From: Pseudonocardia sp. N23
GTDB lineage: Bacteria; Actinomycetota; Actinomycetes; Mycobacteriales; Pseudonocardiaceae
DNA: 64,000 bases
NCBI RefSeq assembly: GCF_002583555.1
Contig: NZ_BEGX01000052.1
Span: 509,149-573,148 of the forward strand
Direction of reading: 5' to 3'
Part shown: positions 56,358 to 64,000 of the stretch, in pieces
Numbering within the stretch: position 1 is the first letter of the stretch
Layout of the letters: each line of letters begins with the position of its first letter
Translations under genes and position numbers: made by a program
The notes under the pieces: model-generated
Told to the model about the DNA's origin: nothing
Database searches by the model: none
Seen by the model: the letters and a program-made list of their open reading frames with translations, nothing else

Positions 56358-58312
56358 GCGAACCTCACCGCCAGCAACGCGGCGATGACGAGGACCGAAC
56401 CGCCGAGCATGCTCAGCGCGTAGGACCTGACGAAACCGGTCTGCAGCCTGCGCAGCCGGCCGGACGAGCCGCCGAGGGTGGCGGCCGTTCCGTTGACGAG
56501 GCCGTCGACACCCCGGTTGTCGATGAACACGAGCGCCCGGGTCAGCCAGACGCCGGGGCGCGCGATGAGCGCCTCGTTGATCGCGTTGGCGTACAGGTCC
56601 TTGCGGGCGGCCCGGACCGGCAGCGACACCGGCTCGGGACGCTCGACCGGGGTGGGCCGGCGGCCGACGAACAGGTAGGCCAGCACGACACCCAGGGCCG
56701 AGAGCCCCAGGACCAGCCACGGGACGACGGAGTGCGGCAGTGCGCCACCCTTCAGCTCCTCGAGCTCGCCGAGGGTCGGCGACAGCCACTCTGCGAGCCG
56801 GTGGCCCTGCGTGAGCAGGAAGCCCGCGAAGACCGAGCCGAAGGCCAGCACGATCATCGGGAACGTCATCGCGATGCCGGACTCGTGCGGGTGGTAGTCG
56901 TGGCCGTCGGGGGCCTTGATGTCCTTCCAGCGCTTCTTGCCGAAGAACGTCATGATCATCAGCCGCGTCATGTAGAACGCGGTGAGACCCGCGGCGACCG
57001 CGGCGACGAGGCCGAACACCCAGCCCTGCCACCCCGGCTGCGCGAACGCGGCCTCGATGATGGCGTCCTTGGTGAAGTAGCCGGACAGGAACGGGAACCC
57101 GATCAGCGCGAGGTAGCCCAGCCCGAACGTCACGAACGTGATCGGCATGTGCCGGGCGAGCCCGCCGTAGTGGCGCATGTCGACGTCGTCGTTCATGGCG
57201 TGCATGACCGAGCCGGCGCCGAGGAACAGTCCGGCCTTGAAGAAGCCGTGCGCCAGCAGGTGTGCGATGCCCAGCGCGTAGCCGACGGGCCCGAGCCCGA
57301 CCGCCAGGATCATGTACCCGATCTGGCTGACCGTGGAGTACGCGAGCACCTTCTTGATGTCGTCGTACGCGCAGCCGATGATCGCGCCGATGAGCAGTGT
57401 GATCGTGCCGATGAGGGCGACCACCAGCCTGCCGTCGGCGCTGAGGTTGTAGATCGGGTTGGCGCGGGCGATGAGGTACACGCCCGCGGTGACCATCGTC
57501 GCCGCGTGGATGAGGGCCGAGACCGGGGTCGGGCCCTCCATCGCGTCCGGCAGCCAGGCCTGCAACGGGAACTGGCCCGACTTGCCGCAGGCGCCCAGCA
57601 GCAGCAGGATCGTGATCGCGAGCGTCGTGCCCGGCGGCACCTCGCCGATGCGGGCGAAGACCTCGGTGTACTGCGTGGTGCCGAGCTCGAGCCACAGCAG
57701 GAAGATCGCCAGCGCGAGCCCGACGTCGCCGACGCGGTTCATCAGGAACGCCTTCTTGGCGGCGGTCGCCGCGGCCGGGCGGTCCTGGTAGAAGCCGATC
57801 AGCAGGTACGACGCCAGACCGACGCCCTCCCAGCCGAGGTAGAGCATCACGAAGTTGTTGCCGAGGACCAGCACCAGCATGGCCGCGACGAACAGGTTCA
57901 GCTGCGCGAAGAAGCGCCGCCGCCCGGGGTCGTGGCTCATGTAGCCGGTCGAGTAGATGTGGATCAACGAGCCGACGCCGGTGATCAGCAGCACGAACGT
58001 CAGGGACAGCGGGTCGAGCCGCAGGCCGAAGTCGATGTGCAGGCCGCCGACGGAGATCCACTCGTAGACCGACACCTCGCGGGTGCGCTGCGAGGGGTCC
58101 AGGCCGATGGTGTCGAGGAAGATCAGCAGGCCGATGACGAACGAGGCGACGACCGTCGCGACGCCCAGCCAGTGGCCCCAGCGGTCACTGCGCCGTCCGG
58201 AGACGAACAGGAACAGCGCGCCGAGGGCCGGCAGCACCACGAGCAGCCACGCGAGCGATGCGACACCGCTCGCAGCCGCCACTTGCCCCGCTTCGGGGAG
58301 CTGGGTAGGCAC
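56354..58312 (-). CDS. nuoL: NADH-quinone oxidoreductase subunit L
   Basis: 652 residues. The typical segments LYLGWEGVGLASYLLIGFYQ, KSGQFPLQAWLPDAMEGPTP, SALIHAATMVTAGVYLIARA and DDIKKVLAYSTVSQIGYMIL are intact, followed by the lateral helix and the final helix in the C-terminal 100 residues. This is the largest antiporter-like subunit. It begins 9 bases after the nuoK stop. Confidence 0.97.
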   Translation of the reverse strand: MPTQLPEAGQVAAASGVASLAWLLVVLPALGALFLFVSGRRSDRWGHWLGVATVVASFVIGLLIFLDTIGLDPSQRTREVSVYEWISVGGLHIDFGLRLDPLSLTFVLLITGVGSLIHIYSTGYMSHDPGRRRFFAQLNLFVAAMLVLVLGNNFVMLYLGWEGVGLASYLLIGFYQDRPAAATAAKKAFLMNRVGDVGLALAIFLLWLELGTTQYTEVFARIGEVPPGTTLAITILLLLGACGKSGQFPLQAWLPDAMEGPTPVSALIHAATMVTAGVYLIARANPIYNLSADGRLVVALIGTITLLIGAIIGCAYDDIKKVLAYSTVSQIGYMILAVGLGPVGYALGIAHLLAHGFFKAGLFLGAGSVMHAMNDDVDMRHYGGLARHMPITFVTFGLGYLALIGFPFLSGYFTKDAIIEAAFAQPGWQGWVFGLVAAVAAGLTAFYMTRLMIMTFFGKKRWKDIKAPDGHDYHPHESGIAMTFPMIVLAFGSVFAGFLLTQGHRLAEWLSPTLGELEELKGGALPHSVVPWLVLGLSALGVVLAYLFVGRRPTPVERPEPVSLPVRAARKDLYANAINEALIARPGVWLTRALVFIDNRGVDGLVNGTAATLGGSSGRLRRLQTGFVRSYALSMLGGSVLVIAALLAVRFA

Positions 58313-58321
58313 GGGGAGCTC

Positions 58322-58621
58322 CTAGTACTTGAGCAGGTTGGCGTCGTCCACCGAGGCGGACCGGCGCGTGCGGAAGATCGACATGATGATGGCGAGCCCG
58401 ACCACGACCTCGGCCGCGGCGACGACCATGACGAAGAACGCCATGATCTGGCCGTTGAGCGCGCCGTTGATCCGCGAGAACGTCACCAGCGTCAGGTTCA
58501 CCGAGTTGAGCATCAGCTCGATGCACATGAACACGACGATCGCGTTGCGGCGCACCAGGACGCCGACGGCTCCGATGGCGAACAGCAGCGCCGAGAGGAG
58601 CAGGTAGTACGTCGGGGTCAT
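58322..58621 (-). CDS. nuoK: NADH-quinone oxidoreductase subunit K
   Basis: 99 residues with three membrane helices. Both conserved glutamates are seen, in [20 protein letters not shown] and [20 protein letters not shown]. The C-terminus ends in DDANLLKY. It overlaps nuoJ by 4 bases and precedes nuoL. Confidence 0.97.
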   Translation of the reverse strand: MTPTYYLLLSALLFAIGAVGVLVRRNAIVVFMCIELMLNSVNLTLVTFSRINGALNGQIMAFFVMVVAAAEVVVGLAIIMSIFRTRRSASVDDANLLKY

Positions 58622-59442
58622 CGGTCACCGTCCTGCGAGGGGGTGCCGCCGGTGAGGGCGCGGGGGTCGGGCGGCACCTGCTCGATCTCCTCGACCGGGG
58701 TCGACTCGATGATGTCGGAGAGCGACTCCGGGGCGATCGAGCCGTCGGGGAGCAGGGCGGGCACCGCGACGGAGTTGGCCGTCGCGAACACGCCCGGGCC
58801 GGGCAGCGGGGAGATGCGGGCGTGCTGCCCCCGCAGCCGGGCGAGCACGGTCTCGCGCTGGGTGGGCTTGTCGTGCGCCTTCGTCTGCGCGTGCGCCAGG
58901 ACCATCGCGCCGAGGGCCGCGGTGATCAGCAGCGCGGAGGTCAGCTCGAAGGCCAGCAGGTAGTCGGTGAAGATCAGCCGGCCGATGCCCTGCAGGTTGT
59001 TCGTCGAGCCGTTGCCGCCGGCGCCGAGGCCCACGGGGGTGACCTCGACGAGGGCGCGGGCGATGGCCGAGACGAGCAGCACCGCGAGGCCGAGGCCGAG
59101 CACGAGGCCGGCGAGCCGTTGCCCGCGCAGCACCTCGACGACCGAGTCCGAGCTGTCCCGGCCGACGAGCATCAGCACGAACAGGAACAGCATCATCACG
59201 GCGCCGGTGTAGACGATGATCTGCACGAAGCCGAGGAACGGCGCCTGCTGGACCATGTAGAGGATGCCCAGGCTGAGCATCGTCATGACCAGGAACAGCG
59301 CCGAGTGCACGGCGTTGCGGGCCAGCACCGTGCCGAGCGCGCCACCGAGGGCGATCGGGCCCAGGATCCAGAAGGCGATCGACTCGCCGAGCGTCATCGG
59401 CCCGCCGGAGTCGGCCACGGCCTGCGCGAGCGTCGTGATCAT
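58618..59442 (-). CDS. nuoJ: NADH-quinone oxidoreductase subunit J
   Basis: 274 residues, five membrane helices with the conserved [20 protein letters not shown]. After the last helix (about 190) there is a long hydrophilic C-terminal tail (190-274, rich in Pro, Glu and Asp) as in other actinobacterial NuoJ and absent from E. coli. Overlaps nuoI and nuoK by 4 bases each. Confidence 0.97.
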   Translation of the reverse strand: MITTLAQAVADSGGPMTLGESIAFWILGPIALGGALGTVLARNAVHSALFLVMTMLSLGILYMVQQAPFLGFVQIIVYTGAVMMLFLFVLMLVGRDSSDSVVEVLRGQRLAGLVLGLGLAVLLVSAIARALVEVTPVGLGAGGNGSTNNLQGIGRLIFTDYLLAFELTSALLITAALGAMVLAHAQTKAHDKPTQRETVLARLRGQHARISPLPGPGVFATANSVAVPALLPDGSIAPESLSDIIESTPVEEIEQVPPDPRALTGGTPSQDGDR

Positions 59443-60005
59443 CGGCTCTGCTCCCCGACAGGGTCGTTCGAGTTCTTCTCGCCCGCCGCGGACGCCCGGG
59501 CGAGCTTCGGGCCCTGCACGTAGTAGTCCTGCTCGGTCTCACCGAGGCGCATGGGGTGCGGCGGCTGCTCCATGCCCGGCAGCAGCGGCGCGAGCAGCTG
59601 CTCCTTGGTGTAGATCAGGTCCTGGCGGTTGTCGTCGGCCATCTCGTAGAAGTTGGTCATCGTCAGCGACCGGGTGGGGCACGCCTCGATGCACAACCCG
59701 CAGCCGATGCAGCGCAGATAGTTGATCTGGTAGTCGGCGCCGAAGCGCTCGCCCGGGGAGAACCGGGCCTCCTCGGTGTTGTCGCCGCCTTCGACGAAGA
59801 TCGCGTCGGCGGGACAGGCCCAGGCGCACAGCTCGCAGCCGACGCACTTCTCCAGCCCGTCCGGGTGGCGGTTGAGCTGGTGGCGCCCGTGGTAGCGCGG
59901 CGCGGCCGGCGGGAAGTCCTCCGGGTACTCCTCGGTGACGACCTTCTTGAACATCGTCGAGAAGGTGACGCCGAATCCCTTGAAGAAGTTGACGAACTCG
60001 GACAT
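59439..60005 (-). CDS. nuoI: NADH-quinone oxidoreductase subunit I (two 4Fe-4S clusters)
   Basis: 188 residues. Two ferredoxin-type motifs, [16 protein letters not shown] and [16 protein letters not shown], carry clusters N6a and N6b, which pass electrons from NuoG to the quinone module. The N-terminus ([20 protein letters not shown]) is an amphipathic helix for membrane contact. The ATG follows the nuoH stop directly. Confidence 0.97.
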   Translation of the reverse strand: MSEFVNFFKGFGVTFSTMFKKVVTEEYPEDFPPAAPRYHGRHQLNRHPDGLEKCVGCELCAWACPADAIFVEGGDNTEEARFSPGERFGADYQINYLRCIGCGLCIEACPTRSLTMTNFYEMADDNRQDLIYTKEQLLAPLLPGMEQPPHPMRLGETEQDYYVQGPKLARASAAGEKNSNDPVGEQSR

Positions 60006-61301
60006 CTACTCGGTCTCCTTCCCGGAGTCGCCGGAGCCCACTGCAGCGGGCTCCCGGCCTGCCGGCCCGGCGACCCGACGGGTGCGGGCGCGCGGCGGCG
60101 TCGGCACCGTGAGGTCGAGCGGCGGGACGGGATAGTCGGAGCCCAGCTCGATCGGCAGGGCCTCCGTACGTCTGCGGTCGGGCACCAGGAACGCGACGAT
60201 CAGGACGACGACGAGCACGATGCCGCCGGCGACCAGGAGCGTCGTGATGTCGCCGGACTCGCTGTTGCGCCAGGCGCGGACCGCGAAGATCAGCAGGATC
60301 CACAGCAGCGACAGTGGAACGAGGCACTTCCAGCCCAGCCGCATGAACTGGTCGTACCGGAACCGGGGCAGCGTGCCGCGGAGCCAGATGAAGAGGAACA
60401 GGAAGATCATCGTCTTCAGGATGAAGGCGAGGAACTGGAACCAGCCGTTGTCGAAGCCGGACCACAGGTGGCCCAGCCATGGGATCTGGCCGCCGCCGAG
60501 GAACAGCGTCGTGGCCATCGCCGAGACGGTCACCATGTTGACGTACTCGGCGAGGAAGAACAGCGCGAACTTCAGCGACGTGTACTCGGTGTGGAAGCCG
60601 CCGACCAGCTCCGACTCGGCCTCGGGGAGGTCGAACGGCGCGCGGTTGGTCTCACCCACCATCGAGATCACGAAGACGACGAAGCTCGGGATCAGCAGCC
60701 ACACGTACCAGCCGGTGCCCTGCGCGGTGACGATGTCCGACGTCGACATCGAGCCGGTGTAGAGGATGACGGCGACGATCGACAGGCCCAGCGCGATCTC
60801 GTAGGAGATCACCTGCGCGGCCGAGCGCAGCGCGCCCAGCAACGAGTACGGCGAGCCGGAGGCCCAGCCACCGAGGACGATGCCGTAGACGCCGATCGAC
60901 GAGCAGGCGAGCACGACCAGCACACCGACCGGCAGGTCGACGAGCTGCAGCGCCGTGCGCTCACCGAAGATCGAGACCTCGCCGCCGAACGGGATCACCG
61001 AGAACGCGACGAACGCCGGGATCGTCGAGATCACCGGGGCGATGAAGTACACCCGCTTGTCGGCGAGCGTCGGCATGATGTCTTCCTTGAACGCCAGCTT
61101 CAGCCCGTCCGCGAGGGACTGGAGCCAGCCGCCCGGACCGACCCGGTTCGGGCCGGGGCGCTGCTGCATGCGCCCGACGACCTTGCGCTCCGCGTTGATC
61201 ATGAGGAGCGTCAGGACGACGCCGAGCGCGAAGAGCCCGACGACCTTGATGAGGATGATCCAGATCGGGTCGTCGGCCAGCAGCTGCTGGGTGTGGTTCA
61301 C
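60006..61301 (-). CDS. nuoH: NADH-quinone oxidoreductase subunit H
   Basis: 431 residues, eight membrane helices of the core plus a C-terminal extension of about 80 residues (another helix [15 protein letters not shown] and a Pro/Arg tail). Quinone-chamber motifs seen are [40 protein letters not shown] and [20 protein letters not shown]. Overlaps nuoG by 4 bases. Confidence 0.97.
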   Translation of the reverse strand: MNHTQQLLADDPIWIILIKVVGLFALGVVLTLLMINAERKVVGRMQQRPGPNRVGPGGWLQSLADGLKLAFKEDIMPTLADKRVYFIAPVISTIPAFVAFSVIPFGGEVSIFGERTALQLVDLPVGVLVVLACSSIGVYGIVLGGWASGSPYSLLGALRSAAQVISYEIALGLSIVAVILYTGSMSTSDIVTAQGTGWYVWLLIPSFVVFVISMVGETNRAPFDLPEAESELVGGFHTEYTSLKFALFFLAEYVNMVTVSAMATTLFLGGGQIPWLGHLWSGFDNGWFQFLAFILKTMIFLFLFIWLRGTLPRFRYDQFMRLGWKCLVPLSLLWILLIFAVRAWRNSESGDITTLLVAGGIVLVVVLIVAFLVPDRRRTEALPIELGSDYPVPPLDLTVPTPPRARTRRVAGPAGREPAAVGSGDSGKETE

Positions 61302-63760
61302 GCCGCACCTCCGTCAAGGTTGCCGGCGCCGGTGACGCCGACCAGGTCGCCGTGGCCCGCGCCCAGCGCCGTGCGGACGCCGTCGGCGTCCACCGGGTTG
61401 GCGGGTAGCCACACCACGCCGTCGGGCAGGTCGGCGAAGGCCACCGGGAGCGTCACCGCGCCGCGTGCCGTGCGCACCGTCGCGTCCACCCCCTCGGCCA
61501 GGCCGAGGCGCTCGGCCGTCGCGGGGTTGACCCGCAGCACCGCGGCCCGGGCCGTGCCCGCGAGGTGCGGCTCGTCGACCGACAGCGAGCCGCCACCGAT
61601 CAGCTGCCGCCACGTCGCGAGCACCGCCTGGCCGTAGCCGGGGGCGATCGCGTCGGCGGCGCCCACCGCGGGCACCGCACCCGACGCCGCGACCGACCCG
61701 ACGCGGGCCATGTCGCCCGCGGAGGCCGCCGGCGTCTGGGTGAACAGGTCGACGTCCATCTCGACGGCCAGCGTGTCGAGCACCCGGCAGTCGGGCAGCA
61801 CGCCCGACGAGTCGAGAGCGACGCGGAACTCGCGGCGCCGGCCCTCCCAGTTGACGTAGGCGCCGGAGCGCTGCACGTCGGGAGCGACCGGCAGCACGAC
61901 GTCGGCGAGCTCGGTGACCGCCGAGGTGTGCATCTCCAGGCTGACGACGAAGCCGGCCTTCGACAGCGCCTCGATCGCGCCCGCCGGGTCGGACAGGTCG
62001 TGCGGGTCGACCCCGCCGACGACCAGTGCCGACAGCACTCCGTCGGCCGCGGCGGCGAGGATCTCGTCGGCGTCGCGGCCCGGGGTGGCCGCGATCGTGC
62101 CCTCGGCCATGCCCCACAGCTGCTCGACCTCGGCGCGGGCCGCGGCGTCGGCGACGCGGCGGCCCCCGGGCAGCAGCGACGGGACGGCGCCCGCCTCCAG
62201 CGCGCCCCGGTCGCCCGCGCGGCGCGGGACCCACGCGACCTTCGCGCCGGTGCGGGCGGCCAGCTCGGCGACGGCGGAGTAGAGGCCGGAGACCTCTGCG
62301 GCCCGGTCGCCGACCAGGATCACCGCGCCCGTGGCGCTCAGAGCGTCGACGAGCTCGCCGCCCGTGGCCGCCAGGTCGCCCAGGACCGCGGCCTCCCCGC
62401 CGGGAACCGCCGGGATGAGCGTCGCGTTGGTCTTGTGGGTACCGGGGGTGGTCCACTGACCGAGCTGGAAGACGCGCAGGCCGTGCTTGCGGACGGCCTT
62501 GCGCAGCCGGAGGAAGACGATGCCCGCCTCCTCCTCGGGGTCGAGCCCGACCGTGAGGACCGCCGGGGCGGCCTCGAGCGCCGTGTAGGTCACGCCGGTC
62601 TCCGGCGTCGTCCCGACGACGGCCGACGCCAGGAACTCCAGCTCCTCCGCGCTGTGCGGGCGCGCGCGGAAGTCCACGTCGTTGGTGTGCGCGGCGACAC
62701 GGGCGAACTTCGCGTACGCGTAGGCGTCCTCGACGGTCAGCCGACCACCGGGCAGCACCCCGATCCCGCCGGCCGCGCGGGCCGCGAGCAGCCCCTCGGC
62801 CGCGACGCGCAGCGCGTCGGTCCAGGACGTCTCCGCCAGCACGCCGTCCGACCCGCGGACCAGCGGCCGGGTGATCCGGCCTGCCGAGGTGAGGTACCGG
62901 AACCCGAAGCGGGTCCGGTCGTCGATCCACTCCTCGTTGACCTCGGGGTCGTTGCCGGCGAGGCGGCGCATCACGGTGCCGCGGCGGGTGTCGGTGCGGA
63001 TCGCCGCACCGCTGGAGTCGTGCTCGGTGACCCCGGGCGTCGACACCAGGTCGAACGGGCGGGAGCGGAACCGGTAGGCGGCGCTGGTGAGCGCGCCGAC
63101 CGGGCAGATCTGGATGGTGTTGCCCGAGAAGTACGACTGGAACGGCTGGTCCTGCGCGACACCGATCTGCTGCTTCGCGCCGCGCTCGAGGAGCTCGATG
63201 AACGGGTCACCGGCGATCTCGTCGGAGAACCGGGTGCAGCGCTGGCACAGGACGCACCGCTCGCGGTCGAGCAGCACCTGCGTCGAGATCGGCAGCGGCT
63301 TGGGGAACGTCCGCTTGGTGTCGACGAACCGGGAGTCCGTGCGCCCCGAGGTCATCGCCTGGTTCTGCAGGGGGCACTCGCCGCCCTTGTCGCAGATCGG
63401 GCAGTCGAGCGGGTGGTTGATCAGCAGCAGCTCCATGACGCCCTGCTGGGCCTTGTCGGCCACGGACGACGTGTGCTGGGTCCTGACGACCATCCCGTCG
63501 GCCACGGTCATGGTGCAGCTGGCCTGCGGCTTGGGCATCGGCCGGCCGCCCATCTCCACCTCGACCAGGCACTGGCGGCACGCGCCGGCCGGGTCGAGCA
63601 GGGGGTGGTCGCAGAACCGCGGGACGATGATGCCGAGGCGCTCGCACGTGCGGATCAGCAGCTCACCCTGCGGGGCGTCGACCTCGAGGCCGTCGATCGT
63701 CAGGCGGACGTGACCCTCGGGCACCGGCCTGGTCTCGGACTTCTCCGGCGACAGGGTCAC
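61298..63760 (-). CDS. nuoG: NADH-quinone oxidoreductase subunit G
   Basis: 820 residues. N-terminal 2Fe-2S ferredoxin domain (about 15-95; [20 protein letters not shown]), the HxxxCxxCxxxxxC region ([20 protein letters not shown]), the two 4Fe-4S sites ([34 protein letters not shown] [20 protein letters not shown]), then a molybdopterin-oxidoreductase-like domain without the cofactor. It conducts electrons from NuoF. Overlaps nuoF by 4 bases. Confidence 0.97.
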   Translation of the reverse strand: MTLSPEKSETRPVPEGHVRLTIDGLEVDAPQGELLIRTCERLGIIVPRFCDHPLLDPAGACRQCLVEVEMGGRPMPKPQASCTMTVADGMVVRTQHTSSVADKAQQGVMELLLINHPLDCPICDKGGECPLQNQAMTSGRTDSRFVDTKRTFPKPLPISTQVLLDRERCVLCQRCTRFSDEIAGDPFIELLERGAKQQIGVAQDQPFQSYFSGNTIQICPVGALTSAAYRFRSRPFDLVSTPGVTEHDSSGAAIRTDTRRGTVMRRLAGNDPEVNEEWIDDRTRFGFRYLTSAGRITRPLVRGSDGVLAETSWTDALRVAAEGLLAARAAGGIGVLPGGRLTVEDAYAYAKFARVAAHTNDVDFRARPHSAEELEFLASAVVGTTPETGVTYTALEAAPAVLTVGLDPEEEAGIVFLRLRKAVRKHGLRVFQLGQWTTPGTHKTNATLIPAVPGGEAAVLGDLAATGGELVDALSATGAVILVGDRAAEVSGLYSAVAELAARTGAKVAWVPRRAGDRGALEAGAVPSLLPGGRRVADAAARAEVEQLWGMAEGTIAATPGRDADEILAAAADGVLSALVVGGVDPHDLSDPAGAIEALSKAGFVVSLEMHTSAVTELADVVLPVAPDVQRSGAYVNWEGRRREFRVALDSSGVLPDCRVLDTLAVEMDVDLFTQTPAASAGDMARVGSVAASGAVPAVGAADAIAPGYGQAVLATWRQLIGGGSLSVDEPHLAGTARAAVLRVNPATAERLGLAEGVDATVRTARGAVTLPVAFADLPDGVVWLPANPVDADGVRTALGAGHGDLVGVTGAGNLDGGAA

Positions 63761-64000
63761 GCGCTCGCTCCCGTCATCTCGGCCAGCTGCTCCGGACGCG
63801 GGACCGCGGGCTGTTCGGCGATCAGGTCCAGGAACTCCTGGCGGAAGTACTTGATGCCACTGGTGATCGGGCTCGTCGCGCCGTCACCGAGCGCGCAGAA
63901 GGAACGGCCCAGGATGTTGTCGCAGATGTCGAGCATCGTCTCGACGTCCTCACTGGTGCCCTGCCCGTGCACCATCCGTTCGAGGATCTGGACGAGCCAG
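63757..64000 (-). CDS. nuoF: NADH-quinone oxidoreductase subunit F (partial, C-terminal end)
   Basis: Only the last ~80 residues are present; the gene runs off the right edge. The piece [20 protein letters not shown] and [20 protein letters not shown] contains the last cysteine of the N3 4Fe-4S cluster (SFCALGDGA). The protein holds FMN and the NADH site. Its stop overlaps the nuoG start, as TGATG/GTGA-type coupling. Confidence 0.95.
   Translation of the reverse strand, partial: WLVQILERMVHGQGTSEDVETMLDICDNILGRSFCALGDGATSPITSGIKYFRQEFLDLIAEQPAVPRPEQLAEMTGASA

Noticed and set aside
56732..58963. Large plus-strand frame across nuoL-nuoK
   Set aside because: Arg/Glu/Asp/His-rich antisense of membrane protein codons; nuoL and nuoK are complete on the minus strand.

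Overview
The window is very GC-rich chromosomal DNA from an actinomycete. Several features point to the Pseudonocardiaceae, most likely Pseudonocardia or a close relative; this is inferred from gene content and order, not from any search. They are a mycobacteria-like rpmG-hadA block behind tRNA-Thr and tRNA-Met, a Zur-type set of zinc-free ribosomal proteins, furA-katG with a mycobacterial-style FurA operator, KorAB, mycothiol-dependent isomerase-like proteins, and many genes whose start codon lies about 7-8 bases after a -10 hexamer, consistent with leaderless mRNAs.

Layout. 1-705 (minus): hadA (partial), zinc-type rpmG, tRNA-Met, tRNA-Thr. 857-3319: a divergent, probably Zur-regulated module with zinc-free S14, L28, S18 and L33 on one side and an MRF-like CobW protein plus zinc-free L32 on the other. 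3432-9918: a repeat-containing small ORF coupled to a large LuxR-type ATPase regulator, then a P450/acyl-CoA ligase pair. 10-24.5 kb: mostly ordinary accessory genes (tenA, a serine hydrolase, SMR pump, thioesterase, HxlR and XRE-cupin regulators, a thioredoxin-reductase-like flavoprotein, a HemK-like methyltransferase, an ACR3/BASS transporter), with long intergenic inverted repeats. 24.7-31 kb: a tight four-gene signalling operon (hybrid histidine kinase, response regulator, MinD/ParA-like ATPase, cNMP-domain patatin phospholipase), the most interesting unit here. 31.3-36.4 kb: PaiB-like protein, an internally deleted MOSC protein, katG-furA and a CPA2 antiporter.

36.4-42.5 kb is a graveyard: at least six reading frames there are frameshifted or truncated, interspersed with intact genes (a secreted protein, tRNA-Tyr, yajQ, AraC regulator). 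42.5-46.9 kb holds a TIGR03086-type protein, an ArsR-SRPBCC pair, htpX, a thioesterase and an enoyl-CoA hydratase. 47-50 kb is korAB (2-oxoacid:ferredoxin oxidoreductase). 50.1-51.5 kb has an ArfC-like protein and an ArfA-like BON-OmpA protein. 52.1-64 kb (minus) is a polyprenyl diphosphate synthase downstream of nuoF(partial)-G-H-I-J-K-L-M-N.

How it fits together: korAB, Complex I and the long-chain prenyl synthase (probably the menaquinone side chain) are a respiratory/central-metabolism neighbourhood. The yajQ-tRNA-Tyr-htpX-prenyl synthase group resembles the mycobacterial grcC1-htpX-yajQ region. The left end is a translation/zinc-homeostasis neighbourhood. No CRISPR array, integrase, transposase or prophage was found.
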